DNA from: Warburgia ugandensis
Taxonomy: Eukaryota > Streptophyta > Magnoliopsida > Canellales > Canellaceae
Assembly (NCBI GenBank): GCA_035236585.1
Contig: CP141130.1
Coordinates: 78,439,944 to 78,503,943 of the forward strand
Reading direction: 5' to 3'
Length of the DNA: 64,000 nucleotides
Shown here piece after piece: positions 12,501-22,692 of this stretch. Below the pieces are notes generated by a model. It saw only the letters and a program-made list of their open reading frames with translations. It searched no databases and was not told where the DNA came from. Both the position numbers and the translations under genes were made by a program. Numbering within the stretch: position 1 is the stretch's first letter; every line of letters begins with the position of its first letter.

Positions 12501-14728
12501 CCCATTCTTGAACATCAGCAATCAAATGCCATAGGCTGTTGCATTTGACTGTTCAGGTTTTTGGTTTCTTCGTCGTAACATTGGGTGGAGAGTTTTCAAG
12601 ATGAAGGGCTTGTCATCTCCCCTTGCTTGGACTCTTATAGCAATCATGGAGTCACTAACTTCAAAATAAAATGGGGAGTGAGAGATTTATAGGATCGATG
12701 CGAATCTACAACAACTATGCACCACAAATCCCAAAATGTAAAGAAAGAAAAACACTAAGGAGAAAGGCACTTGTCAAATAATGAGCGATACAACATATAA
12801 CATCCTATCCATGTTAAATTTGTAAAATATTTCCTAGATAATGCTTAGGTAGCATAATGGGACTTATTGGATTGGTTGGATGAAAGCACAAGTATAGGTG
12901 AAAAAGATTGTCGCTAAGAAAACACATATTTCACTTGCTCCTTTAACCCAGCAAGTGTCTTGCTTAGTACTTGTACTTATAAGAAAACAGAAATATAAAA
13001 GAAGATGAATTAACTTAAACCAGGTACATAACATTAGCAAAATAAATCAAACCCTGTAATATAATGGACAAAGAAGGTTCTTGTCTCGTTATACGTGTGT
13101 GTGTGCTAATATTCTTCAATATTTCTTCCACATAGCAAAGTGTTTTGCAAACCTGCAAAAATAACTCCGATATTTTATATACTAATAAGGCCTCAAGGAA
13201 ATTTTTTCACAGCCCAATATTCAAGCCTCTTTCAGTCAATTTGAAGTTGTTGGCTTTCAGGTAAACTTTTGCATCTTTAGAATCACTCAAGATCGCTAGT
13301 TATTCAAGCTTGGCAGGCCTTAGTATTTTGTACTAACTCAGGCCTGCTACTTGAGGGAGTTCTGCACCTAGGACATCCATTATGACTGGGCTTAATAATG
13401 CCCACCAATAATTGATTATTCTCACCAACTACTTCCAGCATCTGAGGTCAATTCCCCACCACATGTCTGGCTGTGTAAGGGCAAATATCTTCCTTCAATT
13501 ACAGTTCAATGCTAGTAATTGCACAAATACTTGACTTGATTGAAACTTATTAGGCATTCAAACACATTTACCATCACCAAGTTCGAATAAATACTACACA
13601 CAAGAGTTCTACAACAGTCAATAAATACTAATTGGGATTTTATTATATAATGAATGCTCAAGCATCCTGTACGTTTGTAAATTTACATGACCAGTCAGCA
13701 TTTATGCAAGGTGTATCAAGGCATTTGTTTATTAGGAAAGAGGATAGGATAAAAGTACTAGAAGTAGTGTAATTAGCAGGACAATTAATTTCTAACTGTA
13801 TATTAAGACACAAAATTCGGAACCTGCAAATCAACTAAGACATAGTAAAGAAATACCTTGGAAGTATCATTCAAATTAACATCATGGTTGAGTTTTGCTT
13901 GAGCAGAAAGGCCAGTGTTCCTATCCTCGATGTACTGAAGATCAATGGTAGGGAAAAGACTAGACGGAAAGTTGAACTGCCAAAATTTAAGCCAGAAATT
14001 TTAATAAATATGATTTCTTCGGGAAGAGCACCATTAAGGTGAATAAGAATCTTAAGTGCCTATTCATCTATAAAGGAAGAGGAATGCTAAATGGATGTTC
14101 TTTAGTGAGAGCATCCTGCAACGCTTTTTCTTGAGCTGACCTTTGCAAAATCCGACTCATTCATGTCATTTCACCAATTTTGGATGTCTACTTGTTTAAA
14201 AAAGTATGTGGATTGCATGATCTTAGCATTTAAGAATTTGTACTAGGAAACGGATGGTTTAGAAACAACCACCTGAATTATAACGCCAGTATCATCTAAT
14301 CCACATACTTTTTGAACTATTAGACATCCAAAGTGGGAACAATGACATGAATGAGTTGGATCATGGAAAGTTGTGCTCCGGCAGAAGTGGTACAAAAATG
14401 ATCTCATAAAGAGCGTCCAATTAGCATTCTTTGTAAAGGAAGGTAGATGATCAAAACACAGACCTTCGTTAAGGAAGCTGTTGGAAATGAAATCCCTATC
14501 AAGAAGCCAACCACAATTCCAATGATTATTGTTATAATAAGCCTCATAGTCTCATTTGGTTTTCTTAAAAGTCCACTGAAACAGGCAAAACAGTAACAGT
14601 TAAACAAAATTAATGACATAGAGAAATACAATGAAGAAAATATCATAACTCCATACATCAAGAAAACCATAAACTACAACAGAGTGAAGACTCCAAAACC
14701 TGCGGGTATGGCTCCCCATATTCTTCAT
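6597..14728 (-). CDS. DUF707 family protein (14 coding exons, 394 aa)
   Basis: Exons on the minus strand: 14728-14700, 14575-14464, 13976-13857, 11245-11141, 9656-9573, 9495-9380, 9274-9173, 9083-8970, 8782-8726, 8637-8571, 8482-8429, 7080-7006, 6914-6879, 6710-6597. They total 1,185 nt, all phases join, and the gene ends in TAG. The family (Pfam DUF707, often labelled lysine-ketoglutarate reductase trans-splicing-like) has no settled function. A short basic tail precedes one membrane helix (about residues 22-40, rich in I, V and G), suggesting a type II membrane protein. Conserved blocks follow: VPTNPRGAERLPPG (about 90-103), FYLRRLWG, KPKYLVTFTVGYDQ, NFTIMLFHYDGRTSEWDEFE, the acidic IWDEDLGVEHF (about 209-219), GLEISQPGLEPN, RPGWCSDPHLPPCA, LVHGWGLDFALRRC and GVVDAQWIVHQVVPSLG. 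The WDED block resembles the DxD motif of GT-A glycosyltransferases, but that is inference. The start is favoured by an in-frame TAG two codons upstream. All introns are GT-AG except intron 10, which reads GC-AG. Confidence 0.93.
7466..7685 (-). mobile_element. Full-length Au SINE with 17-bp target duplication, in DUF707 intron
   Basis: The element occupies about 7,483-7,668 and is complete on the minus strand: it begins GGAGCCTTGGTGCAACAGT, carries box A- and box B-like segments, and ends GGGGGCTGCCCC then runs of C and T. It is flanked by the perfect 17-bp direct repeat CATGCAACATAATATAT at 7,466-7,482 and 7,669-7,685. It sits in intron 11 of the DUF707 gene in the same orientation as the gene and does not touch a splice site. 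Confidence 0.95.
8111..8395 (+). repeat. Three 95-bp tandem units in DUF707 intron 11
   Basis: Units start at 8,111, 8,206 and 8,301 (CYCTATTGAAGRWTTTTCTT), a constant 95-base period. Each contains the inverted repeat ATTTTCTTTT-GTTAGT-AAAAGAAAAT (near matches in the outermost base), able to form a hairpin. The array lies 34 bases from exon 11. It is a minisatellite-like local amplification, with units differing by a few substitutions. Confidence 0.9.
14081..14433. mobile_element. Long-TIR MITE in DUF707 intron 2
   Basis: The two halves of this segment of about 350 bp are inverted copies. GAATGCTAAATGG near the left end pairs with CCAATTAGCATTC near the right end, and CGACTCATTCATGTCATT pairs with AATGACATGAATGAGTTGG further in. 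GGATGTCTACTTGTTTAAAA also pairs with its counterpart before the centre. The arms are over 100 bp and imperfect. TAAAGGAAGA (14,071-14,080) and TAAAGGAAGG (14,434-14,443) may be a 9-10 bp target duplication, which would fit a Mutator-like MITE. It ends about 30 bases from the donor of exon 2. Confidence 0.72.
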
Positions 14729-14769
14729 GATCTATTGATTTTGAAGCTGCTCCACATTTTTCAAGAAGT

Positions 14770-14814
14770 CTACAGTTGGCTCATAACAATAAATGCAGCC
14801 ACAATAGAAGGCAT
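14770..14814 (-). other. Short upstream ORF in the DUF707 leader
   Basis: If the leader exon starts at 14,817 as predicted, its first ATG opens a 14-codon frame (MPSIVAAFIVMSQL) that ends in TAG 41 bases before the main start codon. It could modulate translation. It depends on the predicted acceptor being right. Confidence 0.35.
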
Positions 14815-16164
14815 GAGCTAAAACAAAAACAAAGCTTAAGGTCAGCAGTGATATAAAATAAAAGGTGTAGTACTTCATACTTAGTAATTAAGTATAGATG
14901 ACACAGTTTCCTCAATGATACTGCAATCATTCTGGCTAAACAATAGCATTATTAATGATGTACACACAAATGTAGAGGTATATATATATATATATATATA
15001 TCCATATTTAGTCATGAGCAGCCGCAACCTAGGCCTAGAAAGAATCAAGCCTTTGCTCGAAAGAATAAAAATTTGAAGAAGAAGAAAACAAGAAGGACAC
15101 TAAAGAAATGCACATTGATACCAACTAAGTTCCTTCTAGATTAAACCATCTGGGGCAATTTATTCAGAATAAAGCAAAGAATAACAAAAGATGTCAGAGC
15201 AAATTTGAAGTTCATGTAAAAGATAGACATGGCATGTTCTTACCGTAATGTAAATGCAAAAAGTGCACCAAGTGGCAATGGCACACAGGTGAAAGAGAGC
15301 TGGTGGATCCAACAGATTTGCTAGTGTGATAAGAAAGTCGGTTTGTGCTCGGAGAACCAGCTTACATATACACAGCAAGATTGAACCCACGATTTGAGTT
15401 CAAGGTGCTCGATAAGGAACATCTATAGACCACCATATCCTTCAAAACTTGAATAGCATAGACTTTCTAACTTAGTGATAGAATGCTTGCACTTAACATT
15501 GGAGTTATTTTCCCTTTTTCTTAACAGTGAGCTTTTCATATGAAGATAAAACATTAAATTTACACAAGACAATCAAATTCATGTTGTATTAACATGCTAT
15601 GATTCTATCATTATAAATGTATATTCTCCAGATTGATTAAAATATATACTGAATCCAGAAACCCTATTCTGGGTTAGGGTTTCACTCTTAGAGAAGTATA
15701 CTCTCTATGATTAAACTGATGCAACATAGCCTAGACCCAAACATTTAACAAAATCAACTGATCTAATCGAGCTGGACCCACATAATGGAACTGGATGTCT
15801 GGCCCTTGACACCATTACTCCTAAAACAAGAGGACATTTGAAGGAAGCTATTTCAATTAGATAACTGGAGAGAAGATCGAGAACGTATCCATTTATACTA
15901 GTGAAGGAACAATGTGCCAGCAAAATACTTGATCAAAGCTGAAAGTAGAAACCTAGAGGTCATCTCAATATTGAAAAGGAGCAGACAAATGCCTCGATGC
16001 CAAGGATAAGAGAAGTTCCTTCAAGCCATGAGTACAACCATCACAAGATGTACAAAATAGATGCAACTTGCTACAGGATTAAGTGCCATTTTTTCCTCCT
16101 ATCAGAAATCATAAAATAAAAAACATGCAAGAATGTACTGCTTACTCATTTGCCCACAGCCACG

Positions 16165-16206
16165 GAGGTACCTACACATATCCACAACAATATGTGTAGG
16201 TACCTC
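16165..16206. repeat. Perfect 17-bp inverted repeat (hairpin)
   Basis: GAGGTACCTACACATAT at 16,165-16,181 is repeated in exact reverse complement at 16,190-16,206, with an 8-base loop CCACAACA. It lies in the proposed leader intron. No longer element is evident around it. Confidence 0.9.
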
Positions 16207-16825
16207 ATACAGCGCCTCCAAATTGTTGAAGACTCAGTAATCCTAGATCCAACAAATTAGTTGGCTGCAGTTCACATGGTCGAATTCAAGTTGGACGCAA
16301 GTATATCTGGTTCTCGAAATTATAGAAGTTATGAAAGGTTCAGTTACATCCTATTCAAAATGAATTTATAATGCAGTGAAGGTTGGTACGGTTCTGGTTC
16401 AGTTCACATTTATAGCTTGGGAATTTGCAGGTAGACTATAGGTGGGGATGACTTTTTGAATGTTATTGCTTGGTGAACAAAAGAAAAGCAGCAAGCACAT
16501 AGAACAGTCCAACATTAATGAAATCAAGGATTTGCAGTGAAGCCCAAATATATCCTGTTTGGGTATCCTGAAAAAAGGGTAATAATAATCTACAAATGCT
16601 ACAGATGAGGATGATTGCAAAAGCTCTGCACTTTTTCTTAACTTTCGTATCTTTTTTCTGATAAGTTTGAAAAACTTAATATCAGTGAAACCATGTAGGC
16701 CATAATGTGTTGCTTCTTCCCATAACAACAAACAAAAGTCCATCTTACACTGCTAATTCCGGAGGTACAAGGAAGTTTTGAATGGTATATGTCCCCAGAA
16801 AAATACTCCGCACACTAATCCAAAA

Positions 16826-16949
16826 ATGTTTCATGCATCTATTAACTAATTCCAAGCAAAAAAAAAAAAATAAAAAAATTTATGCATCCTTTAACTAATT
16901 CCAAGCAAAAAAAAATGTTTTACGCATCTATTAATTAATTCAAGCAAAA
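16826..16949 (+). repeat. Three degenerate copies of a segment of about 35 bp with A-rich spacers
   Basis: TGTTTCATGCATCTATTAAC, then ATTTATGCATCCTTTAACTA, then TGTTTTACGCATCTATTAAT, each followed by TAATTCCAAGCAAA or a near match and an A-run. It is a local tandem amplification in the leader intron. Confidence 0.8.
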
Positions 16950-17841
16950 CTCTTGAAGGAAGGTCGCATATACAGCTAACACATGAAAACACAAAAATCA
17001 AATACCAAAACTCCAGGACATTACTCCAAATAGCATATTACGTAATACACTTAGAGCGTGAGATTAACCAAGCGGCATATCTACAGCCAATAAATCAGTC
17101 CAGAAAAATGACTCCAGAAAAGCACAATAACCATCATACTGACAGAATTCAAAAGTCTCAGTCTAAACATACCTATCACTCATCGCAGAACTTCCCACAA
17201 ACATCATATTTTCAAAAAATGACAAATATCAAACTGAAAACCCAAAAGGGAAACAACTTCTTACAAGCCTGGACTCACACGAACAGTTAAAACATCTACA
17301 ATAAGAATCAACAAACTTCAACGAGCCAATCTGAACTAACGATTTGAATGAGAAAGAAAACCAGAAATCTGATCTCAAGTTGTGAAGACATACCACGAAA
17401 AGTCTCACACAAAGCACAAAACGTTGGAATCTCATTAAATAGAGAAAAAAGGGAGAATTAAAGAACCTGGATATCGGAATAAAGCAAGAAACGTCTGCTC
17501 ACCCAAAACCCTAGATCATTAAAAACACGACGAATAGCAGGCCGTTCCAAACTCGCTCAAAACCAGCTGATTCTCGTCGTAGGGAGGATTTCGAAATCAA
17601 GAACTGAAAACCGGAAATTCCTCCACTCTCCGATTGAGTTCCTCGCGAGCACGCAACGAAAAGAGAAGTTGCAGATTTCTCGCTCTAACCAGCTAGAGAG
17701 AGAGAAATTTGTCTACTTTGCTGGTTTTTTCTATCCTTTTCTTCCTTTTTTTTTCCCGAAATCAGACGCCTTTTTCTCGTTGCCGTTTCTTATTTTTATT
17801 TTTCAAACCCATCTCCTCTCCGAATTATCGAAATTCTCTTT

Positions 17842-17850
17842 CTATTTATA
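17842..17850 (-). promoter_or_regulatory. TATA box of the DUF707 gene
   Basis: The minus strand reads TATAAATAG, a strong plant TATA match. About 30 bases downstream lies the start of the proposed leader, which is rich in GAGAGA and AAGAAA. A (TC)n tract at 17,937-17,961 lies about 90 bases upstream; such GA/CT tracts are common at plant promoters. Confidence 0.6.
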
Positions 17851-17936
17851 ATACTAATTCTAGAGAGAGAAAAGAATGACTTCCAATTCAGTACCACTTT
17901 TACTGACCGTCGATGTGGTCGCGTTACGCCTCCTGT

Positions 17937-17961
17937 TCTCTCTCTCTCTCTCTCTCTCTCT
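17937..17961 (+). repeat. (TC)n microsatellite in the DUF707 promoter region
   Basis: About twelve TC units, upstream of the TATA box. On the gene strand it reads as a GAGA tract. Confidence 0.95.
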
Positions 17962-18061
17962 AACCGATAACGGTCCAGCACGAGTAAATGAGAGCCCGGC
18001 GCGACCGGAAACGAGGGAAGTTACGGTCTACACTATTTTGCGCGCGTTATGCACAGGATAA

Positions 18062-18460
18062 GAAGTTTCCGCTTTTTGTGTGTTGATGGCTTGATTTCTT
18101 GGTGGGGGAACGTGAAACATGAAAGGGGATGGCCCCACATGCGTGTCCAATGGGGTGTAAGGTGGATGGATGACAACATGGGTCCACCCACCAATGCATT
18201 GTGATAGAATTTATGAGTCTGCAGGCATTCATGGGGCCCATGTGTTGGTGATCCACGTAGGTGATGTGAGGAGAAAATCTTCTCCATTGGATAACCCGTA
18301 GCTTTAGATGAACGGTTTAGTCCGCTAGTGGACCTCACTTTTGCACGATGGACCCACTTTGGGTTTATCAAACCTGTCTATCTGATGTCTTTATAGCTTT
18401 TGATATCTTGTATCTCAAACATCAAGGTGATTGGATGATTTTAACCTTCTAAAAGTTGGA
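18062..18460. other. Intergenic sequence upstream of DUF707, no gene
   Basis: No supported coding region. The stretch is rich in phrases such as GGGTCCACC and GGGGCCCATG that look like non-autonomous repeat sequence, but no second copy in this window lets me define an element. Confidence 0.35.
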
Positions 18461-18461
18461 A

Positions 18462-18640
18462 GGGGAGTCTTGGTGCAATGGTAAAAGTTGTCCTCATGTG
18501 ACCTTTGAGGTCACGGGTTCAAGGCGTGGAAACAGCCTTTTGCAAATACAAGATAAGGCTGTGTACTTTAAGCCCGTGTAGTCCACCTGTTCCCCAAACC
18601 CTGCATAGGCGGGAGCTTCATGCACTAGGACTCCTTTTTT
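18462..18640 (+). mobile_element. Au SINE, near full length
   Basis: It begins GGGGAGTCTTGGTGCAATGG (box A region), continues with GGTCACGGGTTCAAGGCG (box B) and CAGCCTTTTGCAAATACAAG, and ends GCACTAGGACTCCTTTTTTT. I could not define a clear target duplication. Confidence 0.88.
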
Positions 18641-19376
18641 TTATCTGTTCAACCAAAGGCGTGGCCTATCATGCAATAGTAACTTAGCTTAGTAATTTAA
18701 TGACTAAGAGCCGTCTATAATAGTAGTAGCTGGTAGACAACAAAGCACCTCTCCTACTTAGAACTACGCATGTTTGGGTTGGCTGTTGTTGGGGAGATTT
18801 CAAAGTAGATTCAGGACTTTGACTAATAGGTTACTAGATAGTTTGTTTCTTATTTCAAAGCTAAAGAAAAAATGAGATGCTTGAGTATTGCCCGTGACAC
18901 ACTCCCACTCTACTATGGTGGGCCCACATTCTGACTGGGAATGAGATCTAGATTGATATTCAGCTCATCGGGTGGATACATTAAAACGTTAAGTATTATT
19001 AAGCGACTCGTGCTCATGACTTGTACAATTGAGACTCACTCTTGTACGATTAGGCCACAGTTATGTTCTAATACATTGTTGTAGGCTAAATAGGAAAGGG
19101 AAAGCCAGTTGCCTTTGAGCACTTTGGTACCCACTTCATGTGTTAAGAGTTTTCTTACCAATGTCTTAGTTTAAGCACTTCCTTAATTGATTGATGACTG
19201 CTTTCAAGTGTTAATAACTTTTAGCAGGGTTCTAAAAGGTGAAATGCCATCCGGATTGGTTAGATGATCAAATTCATTTATCTTGTTTTCAATACAGTAG
19301 ATTATTTAGACATTGAAATTCACGATCGGTGGGTGATTTTATCTATGCTCTATGAGTTTATGAAATTATGATCATT

Positions 19377-19591
19377 GGATTTTGACATGTACAGGAGAGC
19401 TTTGCCGTCACGGTAAAGTTGTCATCGTGTGACCTTGAGGTCAAAAGATTCAAGGTGTGAAAACAACCTCTTGCAAAAATACAAGGTTAGATTGCATACT
19501 ATAAACCCTTATGGTTCAACCCTTCTCCAGACCCTGCATAGGCAAGAACTTCATGCAAAAGAGCTGCTGCCCTTTTTTCGGATTTTGACAT
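19377..19591 (+). mobile_element. Au SINE with 12-bp target duplication
   Basis: The element (about 19,389-19,579) shows GTAAAGTTGTCATCGTGTGA, a mutated box B, CAACCTCTTGCAAAAATACA and the tail GAGCTGCTGCCCTTTTTT. It is flanked by perfect GGATTTTGACAT repeats at 19,377-19,388 and 19,580-19,591. Confidence 0.92.
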
Positions 19592-19817
19592 AAAAAAACT
19601 AGCAGCTAGAAGCATGTAATGGACATGAATTTTTACAGGTAGCCTAAAGAGGGGAGGATGAAAAAGATCAAATAGTCAAATTATCCAAAGGTGAATTCTA
19701 ACTGGGCAAGGTCCCAAAATGGTCTAGGAAGTCAAATTTGCTGGCATATCTCTTTCCAGTGGCTTAAGTAAAGAGTTGTGGTGCGTTTACAACTAAAAGG
19801 AAGTGCGGATTAAAATA

Positions 19818-20762
19818 ATGAGAAGAAGAATAATTAGTGCAAAAGTTCTAAAGGAATGGAATAAATGGAGGTCAAATTATTAAGATGGAGAAAGCATTTT
19901 GGCCAATTAGAGAAGTAGAAAGATGCCTTTCCCTGATGCTTTTCATCTTTTCTTAAATGGGAAAAATGGGTATCGTGCCACTTTCCTTCATTTTCGTCTA
20001 AAGTTCTTTGGGATGTAGGGCTGTGATTCATGGAACATTTTACTCCAATTGTGTTTCATGGAAGCTGAGAAGGACATTGTGGTAGACGCACCAGGGAGAA
20101 CATTCAAACATGTCTTGAAAGTACCCATTTAGCTTACTTTCTAAGTCCTTGACTTGGTAATGCAGAAAGGAAGTTATGGCTATGCAGAAGAATGGTTTAA
20201 TTCTTGACATGAGGATAAAGCAAGGTAGACTTTCAAAGGTAAGTCCCAGGAGCCACTCATTTTTCCATGAAGGTTTTTTCAAGTTGACAATGAGAAGAAG
20301 AATAATTAGTGCAAAAGTTCTAAAGGAATGGAATAAATGGAGGTCAAATTATTAAGATGGAGAAAGCATTTTGGCCAATTAGAGAAGTAGAAAGATGCCT
20401 TTCCCTGATGCTTTTCATCTTTTCTTAAATGGGAAAAATGGGTATCGTGCCACTTTCCTTCATTTTCGTCTAAAGTTCTTTGGGATGTAGGGCTGTGATT
20501 CATGGAACATTTTACTCCAATTGTGTTTCATGGAAGCTGAGAAGGACATTGTGGTAGACGCACCAGGGAGAACATTCAAACATGTCTTGAAAGTACCCAT
20601 TTAGCTTACTTTCTAAGTCCTTGACTTGGTAATGCAGAAAGGAAGTTATGGCTATGCAGAAGAATGGTTTAATTCTTGACATGAGGATAAAGCAAGGTAG
20701 ACTTTCAAAGGTAAGTCCCAGGAGCCACTCATTTTTCCATGAAGGTTTTTTCAAGTTGACAA
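19818..20762 (+). repeat. Identical tandem duplication of 472 bp
   Basis: Sequence 19,818-20,289 is repeated directly at 20,290-20,761; reading both through I see no difference. The small open frames inside (65 and 80 codons on the minus strand) are identical in both copies and resemble no protein I know. A plus-strand frame of 76 codons starting in the second unit (20,648) and reading into unique sequence is likewise unrecognised. Identity over 472 bp means either a very recent duplication or an assembly error. Confidence 0.95.
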
Positions 20763-20919
20763 GGTGTCAAAATTTAGGAACTATTTTCAAAGGAACACAT
20801 GTTTTTAGTCCTTTGAATGTGGAAAAAGTTTGCGCATGGATTGGCGAAACTGGTGGGCTTTGCCACAAACATGGCTGAGTATAATGAAAACGAGCTTACA
20901 TGATTTTTTTTTTTTTTTA

Positions 20920-21092
20920 TAGTCTTGACGCAACGGTAGGGTTGTCGTTGTGTGAAGTCACGGGTTCAAGGCATCGAAACAGCCTCTTACAAAATGCAAA
21001 GTAATATTGCATGCTATTGACCCTTGTGGTCTGTCCCTTCCTGGAACTCTGCATATGTAGGAGCTTCGTGCACCAGGGCTACCTTTTTCTGG
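20920..21092 (+). mobile_element. Au SINE, slightly 5'-shortened
   Basis: Preceded by a T-run, it begins AGTCTTGACGCAACGGTAGG, contains GAAGTCACGGGTTCAAGGCA and CAGCCTCTTACAAAATGCAA, and ends CACCAGGGCTACCTTTTTCT. Confidence 0.85.
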
Positions 21093-21200
21093 GTTTTCTG
21101 TAAAGAACTGAACTTACATGCATGAGATTCTTCGAGCCATCAAGTTACCTAAGATATTGTTGTTAACTATGTTAATTTGATGATGGTCTAGCTATCTTCA

Positions 21201-21335
21201 ATGAGCAAAGGTCTTCCAGCGTAGTGGTGCAAGAAGAAGCATCTTCTGTTGTAGGTCAGAGGTTCGAAGTTGGCTCATGGTATGTCTATCCAACATCTAA
21301 AAATGGAAAAAAAAAAATTTCTTATATAGTGCTTG
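21201..21335 (+). mobile_element. Second tRNA-like SINE family, copy 2
   Basis: It starts ATGAGCAAAGGTCTTCCAGC, has box A-like CAGCGTAGTGG and box B-like GGTTCGAAG about 45 bases later, and ends in an A-run (21,308-21,318). The head matches 1,406-1,440. The box A/box B spacing is what supports a tRNA origin. Confidence 0.45.
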
Positions 21336-21765
21336 CATGTGTAAACTGATGCAAGGATTTACTATATATTTATCTTCTAGGTCACGTCTTAGATAGTCAA
21401 CACCCCAAAAATGATTTTCTTCATTGCATGATCTTGACCCTCTGGTGGACTTTCAGTTTTTTGTTTTGATTATCTTCATCTATACTCAAACTTAAGCTCA
21501 TATAAGTTGATTTTTGTTATTGGTTTAGATTTTTCCACCAATGTTCACTGTTGAGTGATAGTTGTCAGGATCAGAAGACGAGTTTTTTGGTTGTGCAGCA
21601 TACCTCGAGATAAGGCCCATAAAATGAGTAAGTACATATTTATAAGCATAGATACCATATAAGAACTCTCGGTAACACTATATAATAACAGTTGCAAAAG
21701 ACAATCACTTTAGTAAACTTGGTTTGGTTAGGTGGGTTGCTTGGAAAACGATTATATGAAGTATG

Positions 21766-21985
21766 TGTTGGCATCATTCCCATGAAGGGGAGCCTTAGCG
21801 CAATGGTATAAGTTGTCATCATGTGACTTTGAGGTCACGGGTTCAAGGCGTGAAAATAGTCTCCTACAAAAATGCAAGGTAAGGCTGTATACTATATGCC
21901 CTAGTGGTCCACCCTTTCTCTAGACTACGCATGGGCGGGAGCTTCGTGCACCGGGGCTGCCTTTTTTTGTTGGCATCATTCCCAT
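21766..21985 (+). mobile_element. Full-length Au SINE with 18-bp target duplication
   Basis: The element (about 21,784-21,967) begins GAAGGGGAGCCTTAGCGCAA, has GGTCACGGGTTCAAGGCG, and ends CACCGGGGCTGCCTTTTTTT. The flanking direct repeat TGTTGGCATCATTCCCAT is perfect at 21,766-21,783 and 21,968-21,985, indicating a fairly young insertion. Confidence 0.96.
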
Positions 21986-22536
21986 ATATTTCATGCCAAA
22001 CTGAACTTTCTTTTCCAAGAAAAATCTGTAAGTTGCCTTCTTAGAAATCTTTCAAACGAACCTAGAAAATGTTTGGCAACTTGAAGATTAAAATGGGAAA
22101 ATTTCTAAGCACTTGAGCACTTTGATAACATCAATCTTCTCTCCCTAATTAGTTGGCACAAATCCATGAACATCCTTAAAACAGAACTCCATATCCCTAG
22201 ACCCATGAAAGAGACTCCACGAATCTCTATGCCGCATTTAGGCATTCTTCAAACTTAACAATGTCAGACTATTTACTTGTAAGTCTGTAGTCTCCCATCC
22301 AAAACTGCAACAGTTCAAAGCTATGAATTCAAGTTGCATCGATAGAGGACTCAAAATGTTCTAAATCCTATCACCTTGTGGATTTTCAAGCCACTGGAGT
22401 TCCAAATTCACCAATTATGGACTATCATGATCAATAATTCGTTACGACAACCTTGCTTAGTAGTGGCATATTCACATTACTAATTAAAAGCATCTCTAAT
22501 GATAGCTTTCTCAAATTATATGAGTTATACTTATAG

Positions 22537-22692
22537 TTGTTGTCATGTGACCTTGAAGTCACAGGTTTGAGGTGTGAAAACAGTCTCTTACAGAAATATA
22601 AGGTAAGACTATGTACTATAAGCCCTTTGTAGTCCGCCCCTTCCCTGGACCCTGCATACGTGAAAGCATCACGCAGCAGACTACCCTTTTTA
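22537..22692 (+). mobile_element. Au SINE, 5'-truncated and diverged
   Basis: It starts at GTTGTTGTCATGTGACCTTG, with a mutated box B (AGGTTTGAGG), CAGTCTCTTACAGAAATATA and a shortened tail AGCAGACTACCCTTTTTA. Confidence 0.8.

Larger units (their letters stand above)
14729..17815 (-). other. 5' untranslated leader of the DUF707 gene, with an intron of about 2.65 kb
   Basis: A leader exon is proposed from the TATA-proximal start (about 17,815) to 17,467, ending CCAG|GT. A second leader exon, 14,817-14,729, begins after TTTTAG and runs into the start codon. The intron between (17,466-14,818) has no reading frame of interest; it contains a (TA)n tract at 14,978-15,001, a hairpin at 16,165-16,206 and a triplicated segment at 16,826-16,949. 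The boundaries are splice-motif predictions without transcript support, and an additional leader exon cannot be excluded. Confidence 0.55.
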
